From: Clusia tigrina
Taxonomy: Eukaryota; Arthropoda; Insecta; Diptera; Clusiidae
Length of the DNA: 64,000 nt
Assembly: GCA_920105625.2 (NCBI GenBank)
Contig: OV050032.1
Coordinates: 99,122,542-99,186,541 of the forward strand
Direction of reading: 5' to 3'
Position numbers and translations under genes: made by a program. Shown here one piece after another: positions 24,784-34,964 of the stretch (its first letter is position 1; each line of letters starts with the position of its first letter). The notes beneath the pieces were generated by a model. It saw only the letters and a list, made by a program, of their open reading frames with translations, did no database searches and was not told the origin of the DNA.

Positions 24784-25958
24784 TTGCAACATTCAAATGC
24801 TTGTAACTTTTTACTGGAGCGTCATAAAACCTTGAAATTTTGTAATAATAAAGTACTCGAGCATCTTTTCAATTTAAGCCATCGCTCAAAGCTATGCTAC
24901 CCTAAAGTCCCAAATGAAACACTGATAAAACTTCAAACGCCCCTAACTTCTATACGGTACGTCCTACACCTATCAAAGTTGGCAACAGTCAAATGCTTGT
25001 ATCTTTTTACTGGAGCGTCATAAAACCTTGAAATTTTGTAACAATAAAGAACTCGAGCAGATTTTCAATTTAAGCTATCGCTCAAAGCTATGCTACCCTT
25101 GAGTGCCAAATCAAACACTGATAAAACTTCAAACGCCCCTAACTTCTTTACGGTACGTCCTACACCTATCAAAGTTGGCAACATTCAAATGCTTGTAACT
25201 TTTTACTGGAGCGTCATAAAACCTTGAAATTTTGTAACAATAAAGTACTCGAGCCTCTTGTCAATTTAAGCCATCGCTCAAAGCTATGCTACCCTTGAGT
25301 CCCAAATCAAACACTGATAAAACTTCAAATGGCCCTAACTTCTTTACGGTACGTCCTACACCTATCAAAGTTTGCAACATTCAAATGCTTGAAACTTTTT
25401 ACTGGAGCGTCATAAAACCTTGAAATTATGTAACAATAAAGTACTCGAGCATCTTGTCAATTTAAGCTATCGCTCAAAACTATGCTACCCTTGAGTCTCA
25501 AACCAAACACTGATAAAACTTCTAATGGCCCTAACTTCTTTACGGTACGTCCTACATCTATCAAAGTTTGCAACATACAAATGCTTCTAACTTTTAATGG
25601 AGCGTCATAAAACCTTGAAATTTTTTAACAATGAAGTACCCGAGCCTCTTGTCAATTTAAGCTATCGCTCAAAGCTATGCTACCCTTGAGTCCCAAATCA
25701 AACACTGATAAAACTTTAAACGCCCCTAACTTATTTACGGTACGTCCTACACCTATCAAAGTTGGCAACCTTCAAATGCTTGTAACTTTTTACTGGAGCG
25801 TCATAAAACCTTGAAAGTTTGTAACAATAAAGTACTCGAGCCTCTTGTCAATTTAAGCCATCGCTCAAAGCTATGCTACCCTAGAGTCCCAAATCAAACA
25901 CTGATAAAACTATAAATGGCCCTAACTTCTTTACGGTACGTCCTACACCTATCAAAGT
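24784..25958 (+). repeat. 6-mer HOR unit 2, second super-repeat copy (1175 bp)
   Basis: It carries the same E-F variant set as 18909-20083 (tgcttgaaac, caaaactatgc, cttctaatgg, aaactttaaacg, tggcaacc). The B-to-C junction has the private caacagtc at 24988. Confidence 0.92.
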
Positions 25959-27133
25959 TTGCAACATTCAAATGCTTGTAACTTTTTACTGGAGCGTCAT
26001 AAAACCTTGAAATTTTGTAATAATAAAGTACTCGAGCATCTTTTCAATTTAAGCCATCGCTCAAAGCTATGCTACCCTAAAGTCCCAAATGAAACACTGA
26101 TAAAACTTCAAACGCCCCTAACTTCTATACGGTACGTCCTACACCTATCAAAGTTGGCAACATTCAAATGCTTGTATCTTTTTACTGGAGCGTCATAAAA
26201 CCTTGAAATTTTGTAACAATAAAGAACTCGAGCAGATTTTCAATTTAAGCTATCGCTCAAAGCTATGCTACCCTTGAGTGCCAAATCAAACACTGATAAA
26301 ACTTCAAACGCCCCTAACTTCTTTACGGTACGTCCTACACCTATCAAAGTTGGCAACATTCAAATGCTTGTAACTTTTTACTGGAGCGTCATAAAACCTT
26401 GAAATTTTGTAACAATAAAGTACTCGAGCCTCTTGTCAATTTAAGCCATCGCTCAAAGCTATGCTACCCTTGAGTCCCAAATCAAACACTGATAAAACTT
26501 CAAATGGCCCTAACTTCTCTACGGTAAGTCCTACACCTATCAAAGTTTGCAACATTCAAATGCTTGTAACTTTTTACTGGAGCGTCATAAAACCTTGAAA
26601 TTATGTAACAATAAAGTACTCGAGCATCTTATCAATTTAAGCTATCGCTCAAAGCTATGCTACCCTTGAGTCTCAAACCAAACACTGATAAAACTTCAAA
26701 TGGCCCTAACTTCTTTACGGTACGTCCTACATCTATCAAAGTTTGCAACATACAAATGCTTGTAACTTTTAATGGAGCGTCATAAAACCTTGAAATTTTT
26801 TAACAATGAAGTACCCGAGCCTCTTGTCAATTTAAGCTATCGCTCAAAGCTATGCTACCCTTGAGTCCCAAATCAAACACTGAGAAAACTTCAAATGGCC
26901 CTAACTTCTTTACGGTACGTCCTACACCTATCAAAGTTTGCAACATTCAAATGCTTGTAACTTTTTACTGGAGCGTCATAAAACCTTGAAAGTTTGTAAC
27001 AATAAAGTACTCGAGCCTCTTGTCAATTTAAGCCATCGCTCAAAGCTATGCTACCCTAGAGTCCCAAATCAAACACTGATAAAACTATAAATGGCCCTAA
27101 CTTCTTTACGGTACGTCCTACACCTATCAAAGT
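25959..27133 (+). repeat. 6-mer HOR unit 3, second super-repeat copy (1175 bp)
   Basis: A standard B C D E F G1 unit. The private changes acggtaagt (26527) and cttatcaat (near 26630) distinguish it from the copy at 20084. Confidence 0.92.
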
Positions 27134-28308
27134 TTGCAACATTCAAATGCTTGTAACTTTTTACTGGAGCGTCATAAAACCTTGAAATTTTGTAACAATA
27201 AAGTACTCGAGCATCTTTTCAATTTAAGCCATCGCTCAAAGCTATGCTACCCTAAAGTCCCAAATGAAACACTGATAAAACTTCAAACGCCCCTAACTTC
27301 TATACGGTACGTCCTACACCTATCAAAGTTGGCAACATTCAAATGCTTGTATCTTTTTACTGGAGCGTCATAAAACCTTGAAATTTTGTAACAATAAAGA
27401 ACTCGAGCAGATTTTCAATTTAAGCTATCGCTCAAAGCTATGCTACCCTTGAGTGCCAAATCAAACACTGATAAAACTTCAAACGCCCCTAACTTCTTTA
27501 AGGTACGTCCTACACCTATCAAAGTTGGCAACATTCAAATGCTTGTAACTTTTTACTGGAGCCTCATAAAACCTTGAAATTTTGTAACAATAAAGTACTC
27601 GAGCCTCTTGTCAATTTAAGCCATCGCTCAAAGCTATGCTACCCTTGAGTCCCAAATCAAACACTGATAAAACTTCAAATGGCCCTAACTTCTTTACGGT
27701 ACGTCCTACACCTATCAAAGTTTGCAACATTCAAATGCTTGAAACTTTTTACTGGAGCGTCATAAAACCTTGAAATTATGTAACAATAAAGTACTCGAGC
27801 ATCTTGTCAATTTAAGCTATCGCTCAAAACTATGCTACCCTTGAGTCTCAAACCAAACACTGATAAAACTTCTAATGGCCCTAACTTCTTTACGGTACGT
27901 CCTACATCTATCAAAGTTTGCAACATACAAATGCTTGTAACTTTTAATGGAGCGTCATAAAACCTTGAAATTTTTTAACAATGAAGTACCCGAGCCTCTT
28001 GTCAATTTAAGCTATCGCTCAAAGCTATGCTACCCTTGAGTCCCAAATCAAACACTGAGAAAACTTCAAATGGCCCTAACTTCTTTACGGTACGTCCTAC
28101 ACCTATCAAAGTTTGCAACATTCAAATGCTTGTAACTTTTTGCTGGAGCGTCATAAAACCTTGAAATTTTGTAACAATAAAGTACCCGAGCCTCTTGTCA
28201 ATTTAAGTTATCGCTCAAAGCTATGCTACCCTTGAGTCCCAAATCAAACACTGATAAAACTTCAAACGCCCCTAACTTATTTACGGTACGTCCTACACCT
28301 ATCAAAGT
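27134..28308 (+). repeat. 6-mer HOR unit 4, second super-repeat copy, ending in G2 (1175 bp)
   Basis: It shares ctttaaggta, the E variant and the G2 ending with 21259-22433. Its B monomer has gtaacaataaag where other core B monomers have gtaataataaag, and D has the private gcctcat at 27563. This is the last 6-mer unit before the array changes composition. Confidence 0.92.
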
Positions 28309-30268
28309 TGGCAACCTTCAAATGCTTGTAACTTTTTACTGGAGCGTCATAAAACCTTGAAATTTTGTAACAATAAAGTACTCGAGCCTCTTGTCAATTT
28401 AAGCTATCGCTCAAAGCTATGCTACCCTAGAGTCCCAAATCAAACACTGATAAAACTTCAAATGGCCCTAACTTCTTTACGGTACATCCTACACCTATCA
28501 AAGTTGGCAACATTCAAATGCTTGTCACTTTTTACTGGAGCGTCATAAAACCTTGAAATTTTGTAACAATAAAGTACTCGAGCCTCTTGTCAATTTAAGC
28601 CATCGCTCAAAGCTATGCTACCCTAGAGTCCCAAATCAAACACTGCTAAAACTTCAAACGCCCCTAACTTCTTTACGGTACGTCCTACACCTATCAAAGT
28701 TTGCAAGATACAAATGCTTGTAACTTTTTACTGGAGCGTCATAAAATCTTGAAATTTCTTAACAATGAAGTACCCGAGCCTCTTGTCAATTTAAGCTATC
28801 GCTCAAAGCTATGCTACCCTAGAGTCCCAAATCAAACACTGATAAAACTTCAAATAGCTCTAACTTCTATACGGTACGTCCTACACCTATCAAAGTTTGC
28901 AACATTCAAATGCTTGTAACTTTTTACTGGAGCGTCATAAAACCTTGAAATTTTCTAACAATAAAGTACTCGAGCCTCTTGTCAATTTAAGCCATCGCTC
29001 AAAGCTATGCTACCCTAGAGTATCAAATCAAACACTGATAAAACTTCAAATGGCCCTAAATTCTATACGGTACGTCCTACACCTATCAAAGTTTGCAACA
29101 TACAAATGCTTGTAACTTTTTAGTAGAGCGTCATAAAACCTTGAAATTTTGTAACAATAAAGTACCCGAGCCTCTTGTCAATTTAAGCTATCGCTCAAAG
29201 CTATGCTACCCTAGAGTCCCAAATCAAACACTGATAAAACTTCAAACGCCCCTAATTTCTATACGGTACGTCCTACACATATCAAAGTTTGCAACATTAA
29301 AATGCTTGTAACTTTTTACTGGAGCGTCATAAAACCTTGAAATTTTGTAATAATAAAGTACTCGAGCATCTTTTCAATTTAAACCATCGCTCAAAGCTAT
29401 GCTACCCTAAAGTCCCAAATGAAACACTGATAAAACTTCAAACGCCCCTAACTTCTATACGGTACGTCCTACACATATCAAAGTTTGCAACATTCAAATG
29501 CTTGTAACTTTTTACTGGAGCGTCATAAAACCTTGAAATTTTGTAACAATAAAGTACTCGAGCCTCTTGTCAATTTAAGCCATCGCTCTAAGCTATGCTA
29601 CCCTAGAGTCCCAAATCAAACATTGATAAAACTTCAAATGGCCCTAACTTCTATACGGTACGTCCTACACCTATCAAAGTTTGCAACATACAAATGCTTG
29701 TAACTTTTTAGTAGAGCGTCATAAAACCTTGAAATTTTGTAACAATAAAGTACCCGAGCCTCTTGTCATTTTAAGCCATCGCTCAAAGCTATGCTTCCCT
29801 AGAGTCCCAAATCAAACACTGATAAAAGTTCAAACGCCCCTAACTTATTTACGGTACGTCCTACACCTATCAAAGTTTGCAACATTCAAATGCTTGTAAC
29901 TTTTTACTGGAGCGTCATAAAACCTTGAAATTTTGTAATAATAAAGTTCTCGAGCATCTTTTCAATTTAAGCCATCGCTCAAAGCTATGCTACCCTAAAG
30001 TCCCAAATGAAACACTGATAAAACTTCAAACGCCCCTAACTTCTTTACGGTACGTCCTACACCTATCAAAGTTTGCAACATTCAAATGCTTGTAACTTTT
30101 TACTGGAGCGTCATAAAACCTTGAAAGTTTGTAACAATAAAGTACTCGAGCCTCTTGTCAATTTAAGCCATCGCTCAAAGCTATGCTACCCTAGAGTCCC
30201 AAATCAAACACTGATAAAACTATAAAAGGCCCTAACTTCTTTACGGTACGTCCTACACCTATCAAAGT
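28309..30268 (+). repeat. Ten-monomer junction block J L M N O B Q R B G1 (1960 bp)
   Basis: The first two monomers also form the end of the 5875-bp copy 2. From 28701 the order M N O B Q R matches 15383-16558 at an offset of 13,318 bp, sharing aaatcttgaaatttc in M, tttttagtag in O and R, and gtcatttt with aaaagttc in R. A B (29877) and a G1 with ctataaaagg (30073) then return to the core pattern. Private changes: ttctaacaat (28955), agtatcaaat (29020) and gcttccc (29793). Confidence 0.85.
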
Positions 30269-31237
30269 TTGCAACATTCAAATGCTTGTAACTTTTTACT
30301 GGAGCGTCATAAAACCTTGAAATTTTGTAATAATAAAGTACTCGAGCATCTTTTCAATTTAAGCCATCGCTCAAAGCTATGCTACCCTAAAGTCCCAAAT
30401 GAAACACTGATAAAACTTCAAACGCCCCTAACTTCTATACGGTACGTCCTACACCTATCAAAGTTGGCAACATTCAAATGCTTGTATCTTTTTACTGGAG
30501 CGTCATAAAACCTTGAAATTTTGTAACAATAAAGAACTCGAGCATCTTTTCAATTTAAGCTATCGCTCAAAGCTATGCTACCCTTGAGTGCCAAATCAAA
30601 CACTGATAAAACTTCAAACGCCCCTAACTTCTTTACGGTACGTCCTACACCTATCAAAGTTGGCAACATTCAAATGCTTGTAACTTTTTACTGGAGCGTC
30701 ATAAAACCTTGAAATTTTGTAACAATAAAGTACTCGAGCCTCTTGTCAATTTAAGCCATCGCTCAAAGCTATGCTACCCTTGAGTCCCAAATCAAACACT
30801 GATAAAACTTCAAATGGCCCTAACTTCTTTACGGTACGTCCTACACCTATCAAAGTTTGCAACATTCAAATGCTTGTAACTTTTTACTGGAGCGTCATAA
30901 AACCTTGAAATTATGTAACAATAAAGTACTCGAGCATCTTGTCAATTTAAGCTATCGCTCAAAGCTATGCTACCCTTGAGTCTCAAACCAAACACTGATA
31001 AAACTTCAAATGGCCCTAACTTCTTTACGGTACGTCCTACATCTATCAAAGTTTGCAACATACAAATGCTTGTAACTTTTAATGGAGCGTCATAAAACCT
31101 TGAATTTTTTTAACAATGAAGTGCCCGAGCCTCTTGTCAATTTAAGCTATCGCTCAAAGCTATGCTACCCTTGAGTCCCAAATCAAACACTGAGAAAACT
31201 TCAAATGGCCCTAACTTCTTTACGGTACGTCCTACAC

Positions 31238-31284
31238 ATATAACATAATCATCAAACATAAACATAAACATAAAAATAACATAC
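31238..31284 (+). other. 47-bp AT-rich tract replacing satellite, first copy
   Basis: After cctacac the expected 50 bases (ctatcaaag through gagcgtc) are absent. In their place are 47 bases of A/T with scattered C and almost no G, containing the direct repeats cataaacataaacataaa and ending acatac before normal ataaaacc. The flanks are ordinary F (left) and G2 (right) monomers. This and its copy at 31823 are the only stretches in the window that I cannot align to the monomer. The repeated cataaa resembles the right flank cataaaacc, which would suit templated filler synthesis during break repair; that origin is inference. Confidence 0.93.
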
Positions 31285-31636
31285 ATAAAACCTTGAAATT
31301 TTGTAACAATAAAGTACCCGAGCCTCTTGTCAATTTAAGTTATCGCTCAAAGCTATGCTACCCTTGAGTCCCAAATCAAACACTGATAAAACTTCAAACG
31401 CCCCTAACTTATTTACGGTACGTCCTACACCTATCAAAGTTGGCAACCTTCAAATGCTTGTAACTTTTTACTGGAGCGTCATAAAACCTTGAAATTTTGT
31501 AACAATAAAGTACTCGAGCCTCTTGTCAATTTAAGCCATCGCTCAAAGCTATGCTACCCTAGAGTCCCAAATCAAACACTGCTAAAACTTCAAACGCCCC
31601 TAACTTCTTTACGGTACGTCCTACACCTATCAAAGT

Positions 31637-31832
31637 TTGCAAGATACAAATGCTTGTAACTTTTTACTGGAGCGTCATGAAACCTTGAAATTTTGTAACA
31701 ATGAAGCACCCGAGCCTCTTGTCAATTTAAGCTATCGCTCAAAGCTATGCTACCCTTGAGTCCCAAATCAAACACTGAGAAAACTTCAAATGGCCCTAAC
31801 TTCTTTACGGTACGTCCTACACATATAACATA
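31637..31832 (+). repeat. Chimeric monomer, I front and F back
   Basis: The front has caagatac, gtcatgaaacc and the private caatgaagcacc. The back has cttgagtccc, gagaaaac and aaatggcc, as in F. It contains ctttttactgg, so it is not the 195-bp F. It precedes the second AT-rich tract exactly as the F at 31053 precedes the first, so it probably formed in the exchange that duplicated the tract. Confidence 0.75.
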
Positions 31833-31869
31833 ATCATAAAACATAAACATAAACATAAAAATAACATAC
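31823..31869 (+). other. 47-bp AT-rich tract replacing satellite, second copy
   Basis: It is the same length and the same sequence as 31238-31284 except for one base (atcataaaac here, atcatcaaac there), and 585 bp downstream (3 x 196 - 3). The right flank is again G2 (cccgag, gttatc, cttatttacgg) and the left flank again ends in gagaaaac and aaatgg. The tract was therefore copied together with a few hundred bases of satellite after its first insertion. Confidence 0.93.
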
Positions 31870-32221
31870 ATAAAACCTTGAAATTTTGTAACAATAAAGT
31901 ACCCGAGCCTCTTGTCAATTTAAGTTATCGCTCAAAGCTATGCTACCCTTGAGTCCCAAATCAAACACTGATAAAACTTCAAACGCCCCTAACTTATTTA
32001 CGGTACGTCCTACACCTATCAAAGTTGGCAACCTTCAAATGCTTGTAACTTTTTACTGGAGCGTCATAAAACCTTGAAATTTTGTAACAATGAAGTACCC
32101 GAGCCTCTTGTCAATTTAAGCTATCGCTCAAAGCTATGCTACCCTTGAGTCCCAAATCAAACACTGATAAAACTTCAAATGGCCCTAACTTCTTTACGGT
32201 ACGTCCTACACCTATCAAAGT

Positions 32222-32417
32222 TGGCAACATTCAAATGCTTGTCACTTTTTACTGGAGCGTCATAAAACCTTGAAATTTTGTAACAATAAAGTACTCGAGC
32301 CTCTTGTCAATTTAAGCCATCGCTCAAAGCTATGCTACCCTAAAGTCCCAAATGAAACACTGATAAAACTTCAAACGCCCCTAACTTCTATACGGTACGT
32401 CCTACACCTATCAAAGT
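32222..32417 (+). repeat. Chimeric monomer, L front and B back
   Basis: The front has tggcaacattc, cttgtcac, ctcgagcctc and gccatc. From ctaaagtccc and aaatgaaac onward it matches B, including cttctatacgg. It joins the disturbed block to the following G1 and B. Confidence 0.7.
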
Positions 32418-32613
32418 TTGCAACATTCAAATGCTTGTAACTTTTTACTGGAGCGTCATAAAACCTTGAAAGTTTGTAACAATAAAGTACTCGAGCCTCT
32501 TGTCAATTTAAGCCATCGCTCAAAGCTATGCTACCCTAGAGTCCCAAATCAAACACTGATAAAACTATAAAAGGCCCTAACTTCTTTACGGTACGTCCTA
32601 CACCTATCAAAGT

Positions 32614-34964
32614 TTGCAACATTCAAATGCTTGTAACTTTTTGCTGGAGCGTCATAAAACCTTGAAATTTTGTAATAATAAAGTACTCGAGCATCTTTTC
32701 AATTTAAGCCATCGCTCAAAGCTATGCTACCCTAAAGTCCCAAATGAAACACTGATAAAACTTCAAACGCCCCTAACTTCTATACGGTACGTCCTACACC
32801 TATCAAAGTTGGCAACATTCAAATGCTTTTATCTTTTTACTGGAGCGTCATAAAACCTTGAAATTTTGTAACAATAAAGAACTCGAGCATCTTTTCAATT
32901 TAAGCTATCGCTCAAAGCTATGCTACCCTTGAGTGCCAAATCAAACACTGATAAAACTTCAAACGCCCCTAACTTCTTTACGGTACGTCCTACACCTATC
33001 AAAGTTGGCAACATTCAAATGCTTGTAACTTTTTACTGGAGCGTCATAAAACCTTGAAATTTTGTAACAATAAAGTACTCGAGCCTCTTGTCAATTTAAG
33101 CCATCGCTCAAAGCTATGCTACCCTTGAGTCCCAAATCAAACACTGATAAAACTTCAAATGGCGTTAACTTCTTTACGGTACGTCCTACACCTATCAAAG
33201 TTTGCAACATTCAAATGCTTGTAACTTTTTACTGGAGCGTCATAAAACCTTGAAATTATGTAACAATAAAGTACTCGAGCATCTTGTCAATTTAAGCTAT
33301 CGCTCAAAGCTATGCTACCCTTGAGTCTCAAACCAAACACTGATAAAACTTCAAATGGCCCTAACTTCTTTACGGTACGTCCTACATCTATCAAAGTTTG
33401 CAACATACAAATGCTTGTAACTTTTAATGGAGCGTCATAAAACCTTGAATTTTTTTAACAATGAAGTACCCGAGCCTCTTGTCAATTTAAGCTATCGCTC
33501 AAAGCTATGCTACCCTTGAGTCCCAAATCAAACACTGAGAAAACTTCAAATGGCCCTAACTTCTTTACGGTACGTCCTACACCTATCAAAGTTTGCAACA
33601 TTCAAATGCTTGTAACTTTTTGCTGGAGCGTCATAAAACCTTGAAATTTTGTAACAATAAAGTACCCGAGCCTCTTGTCAATTTAAGTTATCGCTCAAAG
33701 CTATGCTACCCTTGAGTCCCAAATCAAACACTGATAAAACTTCAAACGCCCCTAACTTATTTACGGTACGTCCTACACCTATCAAAGTTGGCAACCTTCA
33801 AATGCTTGTAACTTTTTACTGGAGCGTCATAAAACCTTGAAATTTTGTAACAATAAAGTACTCGAGCTTCTTGTCAATTTAAGCCATCGTTCAAAGCTAT
33901 GCTACCCTAGAGTCCCAAATCAAACACTGCTAAAACTTCAAACGCCCCTAACTTCTTTACGGTACGTCCTACACCTATCAAAGTTTGCAAGATACAAATG
34001 CTTGTAACTTTTTACTGGAGCGTCATAAAACCTTGAAATTTTGTAACAATGAAGTACCCGAGCCTCTTGTCAATTTAAGCTATCGCTCAAAGCTATGCTA
34101 CCCTAGAGTCCCAAATCAAACACTGATAAAACTTCAAATAGCTCTAACTTCTATACGGTACGTCCTACACCTATCACAGTTTGCAACATACAAATGCTTG
34201 TAACTTTTTACTGGAGCGTCATAAAACCTTGATATTTTGTAACAATAAAGTACTCGAGCCTCTTGTCAATTTAAGCTATCGCTCAAAGCTATGCTACCCT
34301 TGAGTCCCAAATCAAACACTGATAAAACTTCAAATGGCCCTAACTTCTTTACGGTACATCCTACACCTATCAAAGTTTGCAACATACAAATGCTTGTAAC
34401 TTTTTACTGGAGCGTCATGAAACCTTGAAATTTTGTAACAATAAAGTACTCAAGCCTCTTGTCAATTTAAGCTATCGCTCAAAGCTATGCTACCCTTGAG
34501 TCCCAAATCAAACACTGATAAAACTTCAAATGGCCCTAACTTCTTTACGGTACGTCCTACACCTATCAAAGTTGGCAACATTCAAATGCTTGTCACTTTT
34601 TACTGGAGCGTCATAAAACCTTGAAATTTTGTAACAATAAAGTACTCGAGCCTCTTGTCAATTTAAGCCATCGCTCAAAGCTATGCTACCCTAGAGTCCC
34701 AAATCAAACACTGCTAAAACTTCAAACGCCCCTAACTTCTTTACGGTACGTCCTACACCTATCAAAGTTTGCAAGATACAAATGCTTGTAACTTTTTACT
34801 GGAGCGTCATAAAATCTTGAAATTTCCTAACAATGAAGTACCCGAGCCTCTTGTCAATTTAAGCTATCGCTCAAAGCTATGCTACCCTAGAGTCCCAAAT
34901 GAAACACTGATAAAACTTCAAACGCCCCTAACTTCTTTACGGTACGTCCTACACCTATCAAATT
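32614..34964 (+). repeat. 12-monomer HOR, copy 1 (2351 bp)
   Basis: Order: B C D E F G2 H I J K L M/B. It is repeated at 34965-37315 at exactly 2351 bp, with shared gctttatc (start of C), gccatcgttc (H), gatattttg (J) and ctcaagcc (K, a CG-to-CA change). Private here: tttttgctgg in B, ggcgttaac in D (33163), ctcgagcttc in H and gtcatgaaacc in K. The last monomer (34769) begins as M (aaatcttg, ttcctaac) and ends as B (aaatgaaac, aaacgcc), so it is the likely join that closed the 12-mer. Confidence 0.88.
34769..34964 (+). repeat. Chimeric monomer, M front and B back
   Basis: The markers caagatac, aaatcttg and ttcctaac are those of M. The back half has aaatgaaac, aaacgcccc and cttctttacgg, as in the B-type monomers at 16755 and 29877. 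It is followed by a private caaattttgc and a full B, so N, O, Q and R are skipped here. Confidence 0.7.

Larger units (their letters stand above)
22826..28700 (+). repeat. 30-monomer super-repeat, copy 2 (5875 bp)
   Basis: It is in direct tandem with copy 1 and has the same contents: D E F G1, four 6-mer units at 23609, 24784, 25959 and 27134, then J-like 28309 and L-like 28505. The last monomer switches to ctagag and ctgctaaaac, so homology with 22630 fades inside 28505-28700. Changes found only here: catttaaat (24011), caacagtc (24988), acggtaagt (26527), cttatcaat (near 26630) and gcctcat (27563). Confidence 0.9.
30269..32613 (+). repeat. 12-monomer HOR disturbed by two AT-rich replacements (2345 bp)
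   Basis: Order: B C D E F | G2(193 bp) H I/F | G2(193 bp) K-like L/B G1, with bars marking the two AT-rich tracts. The length is 12 x 196 minus one base (F) and three bases for each tract. The monomer at 31637 starts as I (caagatac) and ends as F (gagaaaac, aaatgg). The one at 32222 starts as L (gtcac) and ends as B (ctaaagtccc, aaatgaaac). Both are recombinant. Confidence 0.85.

Noticed and set aside
31238..31284. Transposon or target-site-duplicated insertion
   Set aside because: The tract is only 47 bp, has no terminal inverted repeats, coding sequence or target-site duplication, and replaces a similar length of satellite instead of adding to it.
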